Shown in pieces: positions 54,176 to 62,438 of a DNA stretch of 64,000 nucleotides. Both the position numbers and the translations under genes were made by a program. The stretch is taken from the NCBI GenBank assembly GCA_023391635.1, contig JAEWAQ010000031.1, forward strand, positions 46,467 through 110,466. The letters are read 5' to 3'. Source of the DNA: Bacillota bacterium. GTDB taxonomy: Bacteria > Bacillota > Bacilli > Paenibacillales > Paenibacillaceae. The notes under the pieces were generated by a model. The model made no database searches, was not told where the DNA came from, and saw only the letters and a list, made by a program, of their open reading frames with translations. Position 1 is the stretch's first letter. Every line of letters begins with the position of its first letter.

Positions 54176-54203
54176 TGACGAATCCGATGACAAGTCGTCA
54201 CTA
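54176..54203 (+). promoter_or_regulatory. TGACA-box promoter variant (towards membrane protein 54305)
   Basis: TGACG (54176) and TGACA (54188), 12 bp apart, are followed 8 bp on by CGTCACTA (54196), six of eight matching TGTAACTA. One more TGACA lies at 54167. The downstream gene starts about 100 bp further, and the divergent regulator gene begins at 54078, so both could be affected. Confidence 0.5.
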
Positions 54204-54304
54204 TCCTCTCTAGGAAATAAGTCTTATGATTGCTATTGGATTTCTGCCGAGCTTGATCGTTGGGCAGACCATGATTCGCATACAAATTAAGGAGGATTCC
54301 GATT

Positions 54305-54838
54305 ATGGAAGTTGCACAGGTAGTGAGAAGTTTGGGCATCGTTGCCCTGCTGGGAGGAATCGCGCGTATTTGCATGGCTCCTTCCGCCTACATTTGGGGA
54401 CATGACAGTATGGCGGAGTTGTTGTGCGGGTTCATTGCTTGCGTATTCATGGGGATCGGCATCATCGGAGTTTATCTGTATCAAGCGCCTAGAAGCGGCG
54501 TCCTGGGGCTGATCTCCATGCTTCTGCTCGCCATTAGCGGCACGCTGACCGCGGCGCTCGTCTGGAACAACATGCTGGGCTTGTTGCCGGAGGATCACGA
54601 GTATATCGGTATGCTGCTGCCCTTCAACTCCGCCTTGACGTTGGTCGGGCAAATTTTGTTCAGCGTGACGGCAATTCGCGCCCGTGTCTACCCGGTTTGG
54701 AGCCTGGTCCTGTTCATCGTATATCCCGGCATCTACTTCTTGCCCGTCGTATCCGATCTTGGCTCAGTCGCCTGGGGTCTCTGTTATCTCGTCTTTGCGT
54801 ACTATATTTTAATGAGCAAATCACGCAAGTCCGCTTGA
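54305..54838 (+). CDS. small multi-pass membrane protein of unknown function
   Basis: This 177-residue protein has about six hydrophobic segments (SLGIVALLGGIARICMAP, LLCGFIACVFMGIGIIGVYL, VLGLISMLLLAISGTLTAAL and others) and short loops. I do not recognise the family; the shape resembles uncharacterised DUF4386-type proteins. The ATG lies behind AAGGAGG at ideal distance. It is divergent from the orphan response regulator and carries a variant TGACA-box promoter, so it may be a target or partner of that regulator. A perfect hairpin follows it. Confidence 0.75.
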   Translation: MEVAQVVRSLGIVALLGGIARICMAPSAYIWGHDSMAELLCGFIACVFMGIGIIGVYLYQAPRSGVLGLISMLLLAISGTLTAALVWNNMLGLLPEDHEYIGMLLPFNSALTLVGQILFSVTAIRARVYPVWSLVLFIVYPGIYFLPVVSDLGSVAWGLCYLVFAYYILMSKSRKSA

Positions 54839-54851
54839 ATGGAGAAATGCG

Positions 54852-54893
54852 GCAAGGGCCCTTATCCTCCGAATTGGGGATAAGGGCCCTTGC
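54852..54893. terminator. perfect 16 bp hairpin between convergent genes
   Basis: GCAAGGGCCCTTATCC and its exact complement lie around a 10-base loop, between the stops of the genes at 54305 and 54913. It lacks T-tracts but is strong enough to serve as a shared transcript end. Confidence 0.7.
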
Positions 54894-54912
54894 AACGCGT
54901 TCCATGATGGGA

Positions 54913-56142
54913 TTAATTGCCGATCACTTGAATCTCCTTGACAACGTGGTTATCGCCTTTGACGATAACGATTAGCCCCTTGGCCAACACGCCATTGCCG
55001 CCCGTGATGGTCAAATTGGCAGCTACATTGTATGCAACCGTAGAATTCGAGCCATTGACGTCATGGTCGATCGCGATCGTTGCGATTTTTCCCTGTTCGT
55101 TAAAGGTGATCGTGTTGATCTTGCCCGAATCCGCGAATGCGACATTCTCATCCGCCATCTTCGTCACTTCGATGAATACAGCCTTTCCTTGATACGTACG
55201 TACGAGAACTTGATCGCCTGGCTTGAGAGCGGAGGCGGTCGATTTCACTTCATTGCGGAAAATGAACACGCCTGCATCCAGCGGAATGCTGACGGCCGTA
55301 TTGTCGGGTTTCAGCACGGTAATCGAATTATTCGCCGATACGGTGATCGTCCCCGTAACCGGCTTGTTGTCTTGATCCTGGTTGCCTTGATCAGGCAGCT
55401 GCACGCCAAGCCGATCGAGGATGGAAGCCAGCTCGGCGCGGGTGACCGGCTTGTTCGGCTGGAACGTCTTGTCCGTGTAGCCGGAGATGACGCCTCTCTC
55501 TACGGCGATGGCTACGTAACCGACCGATCCTGCCGGAATTTCATTCTCATCCTTGAACGGCAAATCTACATTCATGCGGGCTTTGGCTTCTGCCTCCAGC
55601 TTCAGCCCTTTGACCAGCAGCACCGATGCCCACAGACGCGTCGCCGGCTTCTCCGGCTGGATCATGTTCTCGTTCTCGGCGAACAAATCGTTCTTCAGCG
55701 CCACAGCGACGTAGCCGATGGCTTGAGGATATTTCTTCTTCAACTGATCGAAATCTTTGAAGTTGAGATTGGCGTTCATGTTCTCGGGCTTCTGGGCTTC
55801 CGCTTCCAGCCCGAGCAAGCGTACGGCCGCTACAACCGTCTCGATCCGGGAGATGTTGTTCTGCGGCTTGAAGCTGCCATCGTCATATCCCTTGAAGACG
55901 CCCTGCGAGACAAGACGGATGATGTGGGCATAAGCCCATTTCCACTGCTCCTCGTCCAAATCCTTGAAGTTGAAATTGTACTTCGCTTCGATTTTGCCTT
56001 TGTTTCCTTTGTTGCCGTTGTTGCCGTTATCGTGGCCCTTGTTATTTTTCGCAGATGCGATTCCCGTCGCGCTTCCTGCCAGCATGCTGACCGCCAGTAC
56101 GGCAACGGCTGTTTTTCTCCATGCGGATCCGGTTGATTTCAT
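54913..56142 (-). CDS. S-layer-homology domain protein, 409 residues
   Basis: This exported protein has a signal peptide (AVAVLAVSMLAGSATGIASA) and an Asn/Gly/Lys-rich low-complexity stretch (NNKGHDNGNNGNKGNKGK). Three SLH domains follow (about 55-110, 120-180 and 185-245, for example GVFKGYDDGSFKP and GVISGYTDKTFQP) and a beta-rich C-terminal domain (about 255-405, TGTITVSANNSITVL) resembling the DUF5666 type. It would bind the cell wall through the SLH repeats. The ATG at 56142 has AAAGGAG 11 bases away, slightly far. It has no TGACA boxes in its promoter, unlike the other SLH gene. Its specific role is unknown. Confidence 0.88.
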   Translation of the reverse strand: MKSTGSAWRKTAVAVLAVSMLAGSATGIASAKNNKGHDNGNNGNKGNKGKIEAKYNFNFKDLDEEQWKWAYAHIIRLVSQGVFKGYDDGSFKPQNNISRIETVVAAVRLLGLEAEAQKPENMNANLNFKDFDQLKKKYPQAIGYVAVALKNDLFAENENMIQPEKPATRLWASVLLVKGLKLEAEAKARMNVDLPFKDENEIPAGSVGYVAIAVERGVISGYTDKTFQPNKPVTRAELASILDRLGVQLPDQGNQDQDNKPVTGTITVSANNSITVLKPDNTAVSIPLDAGVFIFRNEVKSTASALKPGDQVLVRTYQGKAVFIEVTKMADENVAFADSGKINTITFNEQGKIATIAIDHDVNGSNSTVAYNVAANLTITGGNGVLAKGLIVIVKGDNHVVKEIQVIGN

Positions 56143-56290
56143 AAGTACGCCCACTCCTTTATCGTTGTTCACGGATTTAACCGTACGCCTACAAGATTCG
56201 GGAGTAACGTCTGGATTTGGGGGGTGACCGCGATTTTTGAGACGATGGACCTAGAATGCCGCGACCTGCCGGTCGGTGGAATCAGGAAAA

Positions 56291-56313
56291 TCGCCCCCCG
56301 TTGAGGGGGGCTG
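56291..56313 (-). terminator. terminator of helicase gene
   Basis: On the minus strand GCCCCCC and GGGGGGC form a 7 bp stem with a 5-base loop, followed by GATTTTCC, just after the helicase stop. Confidence 0.7.
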
Positions 56314-56318
56314 GCGGG

Positions 56319-57875
56319 TTAGCGGTCTTTTCCGGAATCTGAGCCGCTTTCCCGCTTCTGCTTCAGCCAGCGGGGAGCTCCTTTGTTTTTACGGTCGCGT
56401 TCCCGTTCTTGCTTGTCTTTGCCCGCACGCTTTGCAGGCGCCGTTTGGCGCGGAGCAGTCGGGTGGCGCGATCCGACGGAGGATTCCGCGTTCGCGGCGA
56501 CTGCGCCCTTGGATCGCTGGCCCGGCGCCCCCGCGGTAGAAATCGCGCCTTTAGCCTGCCGGTCCAGCGTCTTCGCTTTCGGCGCCCCTGCAGATAGTGA
56601 CGACGTTAACTCGCCTTCTTTGCCATTTTTCCCGCGCTTGTCCGCAACGGTTCGCTCCGATTCTGCACCACGCTTGCCCGCACCGGCTTCCTCGGCCGCA
56701 ACGACGCGCCCCTCGTACAGAGCCTTCCGTTCCATGCGTATGCCCAGTTGTTTCGCCAGCTTCTCGACAATGAACAGCTCCTGCGGCGTCACAATCGTCA
56801 CCGACACGCCTTCCTTGCCCATCCGGCCCGTTCGCCCGGCGCGATGCACGTAATGGTCGGCATCCAGCGCAGGCTCGAACTGGATGACAAGGGGCAGGCC
56901 CGGCACGTCCAGCCCGCGGGCGGCCAAGTCCGTAGCGATGAGCAGAGCGGTCTTACCCGAGCGAAAACGCCGCAGCGCTTCCCCCCGCTCCCTGCCTGCC
57001 GTATCTCCGTACAACGTGTCGACCAACACGCCTTCATATTTCAACTTGGCGGACAGCTCGCCAATCTTCTCCGTATCGTTCACGAACAACAGCGCAGGCT
57101 TCGTCTTCATATGCCGAAGCAGGCGACGCACCAGGTCCACCTTGCTGCGACGATCCTCGACGAAGTACCAATGCTTGATCGTATCCGGGAGACCGCCGCT
57201 CTGCTCGCCCTCGCCTCCGCCTGCACCAGACGCAGCCATCGATTCGTCAGAATTCACCCACGGGTTGCTTAACCACGACTGCTCCGCTTCCCGCATCGCA
57301 TCGGTGCGTGTAGCGGATACGAACACTGTCTGGCGATCCTTCGCGCATTGCCGCAGCAGCTTCTCCACATCGGTTCTTCCGCCCAGAGAGAACACCCGAT
57401 CCGTCTCGTCCACGACGAAATGCCGGACGCCGGGCAGGCTCAACTTCCGCAGCGAGACGACTTCCCGCACGCGGCCCGGCGTGCCGACGACAAGCGCCGG
57501 CTTCGCCTTCATCCGCTCGAGCTGCCGCGACAGCGCGGCTCCGCCAATCAGCGCCACCGTCTTGATCCCGAGCGGCTCCCCATACCGCTGGGCCTCGCGT
57601 ACGATCTGCATCGCCAATTCCTGCGTCGGGGCCAGTATAATCGCTTGCGTCTCCCGGCGCGCACCATCCAGCCGCTGCAGAATCGGCAGCAAATAAGCCA
57701 GCGTCTTCCCGGTCCCGGTCGGCGACACAATGACGCCGTCTCTGCCTTCCAGCAGCGCAGGAATGACACTGGTCTGCACGGATGTCGGCACGCCAATGCC
57801 GGCATCGCCGAGACCGTCAACCAATGCCGGAACCAATCCCAATCGTTCGAACGTATCCAGCGGCCGTTCATTCAC
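56319..57875 (-). CDS. DEAD-box-family ATP-dependent RNA helicase
   Basis: This 518-residue cytoplasmic RNA helicase has motif I SPTGTGKT (about 51-58), Ia APTQELA, Ib TPGRV, motif II DETD (about 155, in place of DEAD), motif III SAT, and in the second RecA domain ATDLAARGLDVP and HRAGRTGRMG. The last 120 residues are a disordered, Lys/Arg-rich tail that should bind RNA. Motif II with Thr instead of Ala is uncommon. The start is a GTG behind AAGGAG. It is related to the cold-shock helicases CshA and CshB and to YfmL; which one it replaces cannot be decided. Confidence 0.93.
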   Translation of the reverse strand: MNERPLDTFERLGLVPALVDGLGDAGIGVPTSVQTSVIPALLEGRDGVIVSPTGTGKTLAYLLPILQRLDGARRETQAIILAPTQELAMQIVREAQRYGEPLGIKTVALIGGAALSRQLERMKAKPALVVGTPGRVREVVSLRKLSLPGVRHFVVDETDRVFSLGGRTDVEKLLRQCAKDRQTVFVSATRTDAMREAEQSWLSNPWVNSDESMAASGAGGGEGEQSGGLPDTIKHWYFVEDRRSKVDLVRRLLRHMKTKPALLFVNDTEKIGELSAKLKYEGVLVDTLYGDTAGRERGEALRRFRSGKTALLIATDLAARGLDVPGLPLVIQFEPALDADHYVHRAGRTGRMGKEGVSVTIVTPQELFIVEKLAKQLGIRMERKALYEGRVVAAEEAGAGKRGAESERTVADKRGKNGKEGELTSSLSAGAPKAKTLDRQAKGAISTAGAPGQRSKGAVAANAESSVGSRHPTAPRQTAPAKRAGKDKQERERDRKNKGAPRWLKQKRESGSDSGKDR

Positions 57876-57963
57876 CCGTCATCGCTCCTTCACTACTCAT
57901 AAGCTACTCGCTTCTTGCCGGCACGCATATGCTGCTCGTCTCTTATCGATGCACATACCTTGC

Positions 57964-58746
57964 TCATTTCTTGTCGAGCAATCGCGCCGCGATCGCATCC
58001 GTCCAGCGGGGAAACAGCCTGCGGATGCGCACCCCGACCGCCGCGAGCCGCGGCAGGTCCATCTCGGGCAGGCGGCGCTCGATGACACGCACAATCGCGC
58101 CCGCCGCCTGTTCCGGCGGCATGACGAACTTGCCCAGATTGCGCAAATAGGTGCCGTCCGGGTCTGCTCGATCAAAGAACGGCGTCGCGATCGGCCCAGG
58201 GTTGACGGCCGAGACGAGCACCCCGGTGCCGCGCAGCTCGAGCCGCAGCGATTCCGTCAACCCGATGACGGCATGCTTCGTGGCCGTATAGGCGCTCGAT
58301 CTCGCCGTGCCGATCTTGCCCGCCAGCGACGCGACGTTGACGATGTGCCCGCCTCCCGCTCGCAGCATCTCGGGAAGCACCGCTTGCGTACACCGCACCA
58401 CGCCTAAATAATTCACATCCATCATATCTTCAAAATGAGCCAAATCCGCTTCGACGAAAGGAACGAACTCCCCGTACCCGGCATTGTTCACCAATACGTC
58501 GATCCGGCCGAATCGCTCACGCACCTGCGCCGCCGTTGCCTGCACCTGCGCGGCATCTGTCACGTCCATTGGATACGCCGCATGTTCGCCCGGCACCCGC
58601 TGCGACCATTCCCGCAGCTTGTCCGCCGAACGCGCCGTCAGCACCGGGATCGCCCCCTTCTCCGCGAGCAGCTTTGCCGTCAAGGCGCCGATGCCGCTGG
58701 AAGCCCCGGTAATCAGGACGATCTTGCCCTGCAGCGATATTTTCAT
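57964..58746 (-). CDS. short-chain dehydrogenase/reductase
   Basis: This 260-residue classical SDR has a cofactor motif LITGASSGIGALTA (about 10-23), NNAGYGEF (about 87-94), the catalytic Ser in VNVASLAGK and the YTATK catalytic pair (about 151-155). NPGPIATPF follows as the usual active-site cap. NADP is likely from the basic residue in TARSADK. The C-terminal 30 residues (RIRRLFPRWTDAIAARLL) suggest membrane association as in DltE/YqjQ-like enzymes. The ATG follows GGGAG by 9 bases. The substrate is unknown. Confidence 0.9.
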   Translation of the reverse strand: MKISLQGKIVLITGASSGIGALTAKLLAEKGAIPVLTARSADKLREWSQRVPGEHAAYPMDVTDAAQVQATAAQVRERFGRIDVLVNNAGYGEFVPFVEADLAHFEDMMDVNYLGVVRCTQAVLPEMLRAGGGHIVNVASLAGKIGTARSSAYTATKHAVIGLTESLRLELRGTGVLVSAVNPGPIATPFFDRADPDGTYLRNLGKFVMPPEQAAGAIVRVIERRLPEMDLPRLAAVGVRIRRLFPRWTDAIAARLLDKK

Positions 58747-58802
58747 TATCGATCACTCCCGTCTTCGAAGACGCGTTATCGATCTGTTCGCCCTCCCGTA
58801 AA

Positions 58803-58824
58803 GAAAAACGCCCCCGCAGGGGCG
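58803..58824 (-). terminator. rho-independent terminator of cheX
   Basis: On the minus strand CGCCCC and GGGGCG form the stem, followed by TTTTTC, about 25 bases after the CheX stop. Confidence 0.85.
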
Positions 58825-58847
58825 CACAGCCTGTCGTATGTATCATT

Positions 58848-59297
58848 CTACGCGATCAGCACCTGAATTTCCATTTCTCCAATGCCTTCCATAATAAGCG
58901 GAACCGTCAGCGCTCTGCGGGCATTAATGCCGCTCAAATCAACGACGCGCGGCGGCGTGATGTCCACGTGGACGCCTTGATTGTACAGCATCGTGCTGGC
59001 ATTCCCGCTTATCATGTTGCCGAGTTCCGAAATCGCGCTCTTGCCCATCTCGTCAATTTCCGTAATGACAAAGCCGCCCATCATTGCAGAAATCATCTTC
59101 ATCGCCACGGATTCACTGAGTCCGAATACGATGTCCCCATTCATTTGGCCTGTCAATCCGATCTGGATCCACACGTAATGGTCCACGAACTTGATATCCT
59201 TCAAAGTCAACTGCCCTGTGCTGGGGCGGATTTGAATCATTTGTTCGATGACCATCCGGGCGGATTCCAAAAACGGATTGATGTATTCAGCCTTCAT
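58848..59297 (-). CDS. chemotaxis protein CheX (CheY-P phosphatase family)
   Basis: This 149-residue cytoplasmic protein of the CheC/CheX/FliY family dephosphorylates CheY-P. The motif AISELGNMISGN (about 92-103) gives the Glu and Asn pair that is the catalytic signature, and IQIGLTGQMNGDIVFGLSE is the family strand pattern. A single phosphatase helix of this kind indicates CheX rather than two-helix CheC. The ATG at 59297 begins KAEYINPFLES, a typical CheX N-terminus, with GGAGG about 14 bases upstream. It is monocistronic with its own terminator, away from other chemotaxis genes. Confidence 0.88.
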   Translation of the reverse strand: MKAEYINPFLESARMVIEQMIQIRPSTGQLTLKDIKFVDHYVWIQIGLTGQMNGDIVFGLSESVAMKMISAMMGGFVITEIDEMGKSAISELGNMISGNASTMLYNQGVHVDITPPRVVDLSGINARRALTVPLIMEGIGEMEIQVLIA

Positions 59298-59494
59298 GCG
59301 TAACCGGTTCCCCCTCCATCGACACCAAATGTTCCACGCTAGCCGTAATCGCTTACGTCCATTATACTGAAATCGAGCACGCAAGTATACACTTTTTGCG
59401 AAAGATACGGGTCTTCTGTTTCAGTCGACCAAGCAGAAAGTCCCGGATTATCGCCATTATGACAGTCAATTCAGCGTGAAGGAGCCGACGAATC

Positions 59495-60685
59495 ATGCCG
59501 AATATTTGGGCGCATATCCAATTCGGCCGGGAAGTATTGCAGGAGCAGCATGCGGTGGTCGGGAAATACTTGCAATCGCCGGACGGGGCGTGGAAACGCG
59601 CGTTCCAGCTCGGATGTCAGGGGCCTGATTTTTTATTTTACCATCGTTTTCTCCCCTGGCAGGCCAAGACGGCGGTCAACCGCCTGGGCAGCCAAATGCA
59701 CAGCGTGCATTGCGGTCCTTTCCTGCTGTCCCTGCTGGACGCGGTCAGCGTCAAACCATTCTCCGATCCCGCCTTCGGATTCGCTTACGGATTTCTGCTG
59801 CACCATATCCTTGACCGGAACCTGCATCCGTTCGTCTTCAGCAGGTCGGGGTTCCGCAAGTGGCACCACCAGCGCTTCGAGACGGCGATGGACGCCGTCG
59901 TCATGCACCGCAGGGCGAGCATCGACACGGGCCGCACGCCGGTCGCGCCGGAGATCGATACAGATGACCGCGTGCCCGGCGGCTTCACGACGGACTTCCA
60001 CCGGCTCGTCAGCGAGCATTACCCGGTGCTGGCCGCGCAGATCGCGCCGGAGCAGCTGAACGAAGCTGTCCGCGACATGATCCGCGCGCAGCGGCTGTTC
60101 TTCGATCCGCGCGGGTGGAAGAGCAAGCTGCTGATGGGACAGATCGCCCCCTTCTCGCCGCCCCGCCGGTTGCCGGATTGGGATGTATTGAACGATGCGC
60201 ATGCGCCGTGGGTGGATCCGTGCGACCGAACGGCGATCCTGACTGCCAGTTCGGATGAGCTGTGGGAAGCCGCGCTAGCGGACGCGCGCACGACCGCCGG
60301 CGCCGCGCTGGCGTGGTTGACCGCCAATAGAAGCGATGCTGGCCGTTCTTCGGAGACAGCCGGGCAACCGGAAGGTTCTGCAACAAACGGGCAATTCAAT
60401 GACGCCACGACCGCCGGTCAAGTCAAAAGCAGCACGACTGCCGAGTTTCTCAGTGACTCCGTAACCGATGCGCATGTCAAAAGCACCACAACTGCCAAGC
60501 AACCAAGCGACTCCGCAGCCGATGGGCAAGTTTCTGTCGCAGTTCCCTCGGCAGCGGCCCCACGCGAAAACGCCGCCCGGCTGCGCACGGCTTTCGCCGG
60601 TGCGCTGGGCGACGTCTCCTACGAGACCGGGCGTGCCTGCGGCACCGCCTGGATCACGTATGCGGACTCTGTAGTTCCCATCTAG
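59495..60685 (+). CDS. zinc-dependent phospholipase C-like protein
   Basis: This 396-residue protein belongs to the zinc-dependent phospholipase C domain family (PF00882 type). It starts with NIWAHIQFGREVL (metal His), then QLGCQGPDFLFYHRF (about 38-52, metal Asp), YGFLLHHILDRNLHPFVFS (about 98-116) and KWHHQRFETAMDAVV (about 121-135). There is no signal peptide, so unlike the clostridial toxins it is probably intracellular; many Firmicutes carry such proteins with unknown substrates. Residues about 275-355 are a Thr/Ser/Ala-rich insertion made of degenerate repeats (for example VKSSTTAEF, VKSTTTAKQ). The ATG lies behind AAGGAG. Confidence 0.88.
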   Translation: MPNIWAHIQFGREVLQEQHAVVGKYLQSPDGAWKRAFQLGCQGPDFLFYHRFLPWQAKTAVNRLGSQMHSVHCGPFLLSLLDAVSVKPFSDPAFGFAYGFLLHHILDRNLHPFVFSRSGFRKWHHQRFETAMDAVVMHRRASIDTGRTPVAPEIDTDDRVPGGFTTDFHRLVSEHYPVLAAQIAPEQLNEAVRDMIRAQRLFFDPRGWKSKLLMGQIAPFSPPRRLPDWDVLNDAHAPWVDPCDRTAILTASSDELWEAALADARTTAGAALAWLTANRSDAGRSSETAGQPEGSATNGQFNDATTAGQVKSSTTAEFLSDSVTDAHVKSTTTAKQPSDSAADGQVSVAVPSAAAPRENAARLRTAFAGALGDVSYETGRACGTAWITYADSVVPI

Positions 60686-60698
60686 CCTTTGTGAGTAG

Positions 60699-60825
60699 AA
60701 ATACCCAATATCGCCGGGTATTTCGGGGGAAGCGGCCACTTTTACAAGAAGTAACCCAACCTCGTTGGGTTACTGGCCGCGAATTGGCATCTTGCGGGTG
60801 AGTTACCCGATCTCGTTGGGTAACT
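60699..60825. repeat. cluster of three ACCC..GGGT palindromes
   Basis: Three hairpin-forming palindromes, at 60699-60723, 60751-60773 and 60801-60825, start about 50 bp apart. They share an ACCCrA..TCG..GGGT core with different flanking arms. They lie between convergent genes and look like REP/BIME-type intergenic repeats. They may also end transcripts. Confidence 0.7.
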
Positions 60826-60858
60826 CCGTACGAGTCGCACGTTGCGGCGACATTCCCG

Positions 60859-62121
60859 TCAGCCGCCGTAGCGGTGGGTCGCTTCCTGCTCGCCCTTAGC
60901 GACGTTGACGAATGTCATGATGATCATCGCCACGATGAAGAAGAACGCCACGGCGAGAATCGCGTACCGACTTGAGTCTGTAAACACTTTGACCAGACCA
61001 AATACGAGCGGACCGCCGAACGAGAAAAAGCGGCTGGTGAAAGACAGGAAGCCATTGAATTCGCCCGTGCGGTCCGGCGGAATAAGCCGGCTGTAGATCG
61101 CCCGGGCCGTCGCCTGCGAACCGCCTTGCACCAGGCCGACCATAGCAGCGAGAATGTAGAAGTGCATCGCGTTCTGCATGAAAAAGCCGAGCAGCACGAT
61201 AATCACGTACAGCGCCATCGATCCCATCAGCATGCGCTTGCTGCCCAGCTTGCGCGCAAGCGATCCGAAAGCATACGATGCCGGGAATCCGACGAACTGG
61301 GTGATCAAGAGCGCCGCGATCAAGTCCTTACTCTCAATCCCGATCGTCGTCCCGTAGCTCGTCGCCATTACGATGACGGTGTTGACCCCGTCGAAGAAGA
61401 ACCAGTACGCGAGCATGAACTTCCACAACTCAGGGTAATGCCTCAGCTGCCGGAACGTGGCGCCGAGCCTGCGTGCCCCTTCGCGGACCCGTTCGGACAA
61501 TCGGTGTTCCGGCTTCGGCACCGGCGCTTCCTTCACATGCCGGAAGATCGGCAGCGAGAACACGAACCACCAGATACCGACCGTCACGAACGCGATCTGC
61601 GAAGTCAGCGGCGTATCCTCGAGCCCGAACATCCCCGGTTTCATGATCACAAGCAAGTTGAACGCCAGCAGAATTCCACCGCCCAGATAGCCCATCGCGT
61701 AGCCGCGCGCGCTGATCTGTTCCCGTTTCGCCGGAGACGCCACATCGTTCAATAGAGCGTCGTAGAAGCTGTTTCCGCCGCCAAAGCCGATCATTCCCAA
61801 AATGACGAGCAGAGATGCAAAAACGATCTGCCCCTTGCCGGGAATGACCAGACTGATGCTGGCTGCCGCGCCGACAAGCGAGAAGAAACGCAAGTATCCT
61901 TTCTTGTTCCCGGTATGGTCCGCCATCGCGCCGAGCAGCGGCGCCAGCACCGCGATCACGATGGCCGCTGCCGTCTGGGTGAACGCCCATCCCGCATCCG
62001 TTCCGCCCAGGGCACTCTGGTAATAGATCGGCATGATCGCCGCCATAATCGTCGTGGCGAATGCCGAGTTGGCCCAATCGTACATGACCCATGATCTTAC
62101 CGACTTGCGATCGTCCCACAT
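60859..62121 (-). CDS. MFS transporter, UMF1/Atg22-like
   Basis: This 420-residue membrane protein has about 12 helices. The N-terminal SWVMYDWANSAFATTIM is the hallmark of the UMF1 family, named after yeast vacuolar effluxer Atg22. LGAMADHTGNKKGYL is the usual MFS loop 2-3 motif. The ATG at 62121 follows GGAAGGGA; a frame reaching 62229 adds polar residues unlike the family. It is divergent from a LysR gene, a common arrangement in which the regulator controls the transporter. The substrate is unknown; amino acids are transported by the eukaryotic relative. Confidence 0.9.
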   Translation of the reverse strand: MWDDRKSVRSWVMYDWANSAFATTIMAAIMPIYYQSALGGTDAGWAFTQTAAAIVIAVLAPLLGAMADHTGNKKGYLRFFSLVGAAASISLVIPGKGQIVFASLLVILGMIGFGGGNSFYDALLNDVASPAKREQISARGYAMGYLGGGILLAFNLLVIMKPGMFGLEDTPLTSQIAFVTVGIWWFVFSLPIFRHVKEAPVPKPEHRLSERVREGARRLGATFRQLRHYPELWKFMLAYWFFFDGVNTVIVMATSYGTTIGIESKDLIAALLITQFVGFPASYAFGSLARKLGSKRMLMGSMALYVIIVLLGFFMQNAMHFYILAAMVGLVQGGSQATARAIYSRLIPPDRTGEFNGFLSFTSRFFSFGGPLVFGLVKVFTDSSRYAILAVAFFFIVAMIIMTFVNVAKGEQEATHRYGG

Positions 62122-62337
62122 GTGAGTTGTCCCTTCCGCCCCGATCAGGCCGTTCCTGACGTTCTGAATTCGACAAATCACGCGCATTTCCTTGTTCGCC
62201 GGCCGAACTTTTCTACCTCCTCCATTCATACGCCGAAGTGAGCACGCTTTATGTCAGCCGGAAGCGGCACGCACGCCTCCATCGGACGTTGCGCCGGGTC
62301 CTTCATCTGTTATGCTCTGCCTCCGTGCAACTTTGTT

Positions 62338-62366
62338 TTGCGACACCAGCAAAATTACCCTATAAT
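62338..62366 (+). promoter_or_regulatory. promoter of lysR gene
   Basis: TTGCGA (-35), 17 bases and TATAAT (-10, 62361-62366) lie about 70 bases before the LysR start. The whole divergent gap (62122-62438) holds nothing else I can name, though LysR-type sites (T-N11-A) may be present. Confidence 0.6.
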
Positions 62367-62438
62367 ATAGAGCAACTTAACTTTCGGTACGTCAGATTCG
62401 ACTTTGCAGTTCATCCCCGTTCAAGGAGGCGATACGGC

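Noticed and set aside
60699..60825. The three palindromes as a CRISPR array
   Set aside because: Repeats are palindromic with differing arms, there are only three, and no cas genes are nearby.
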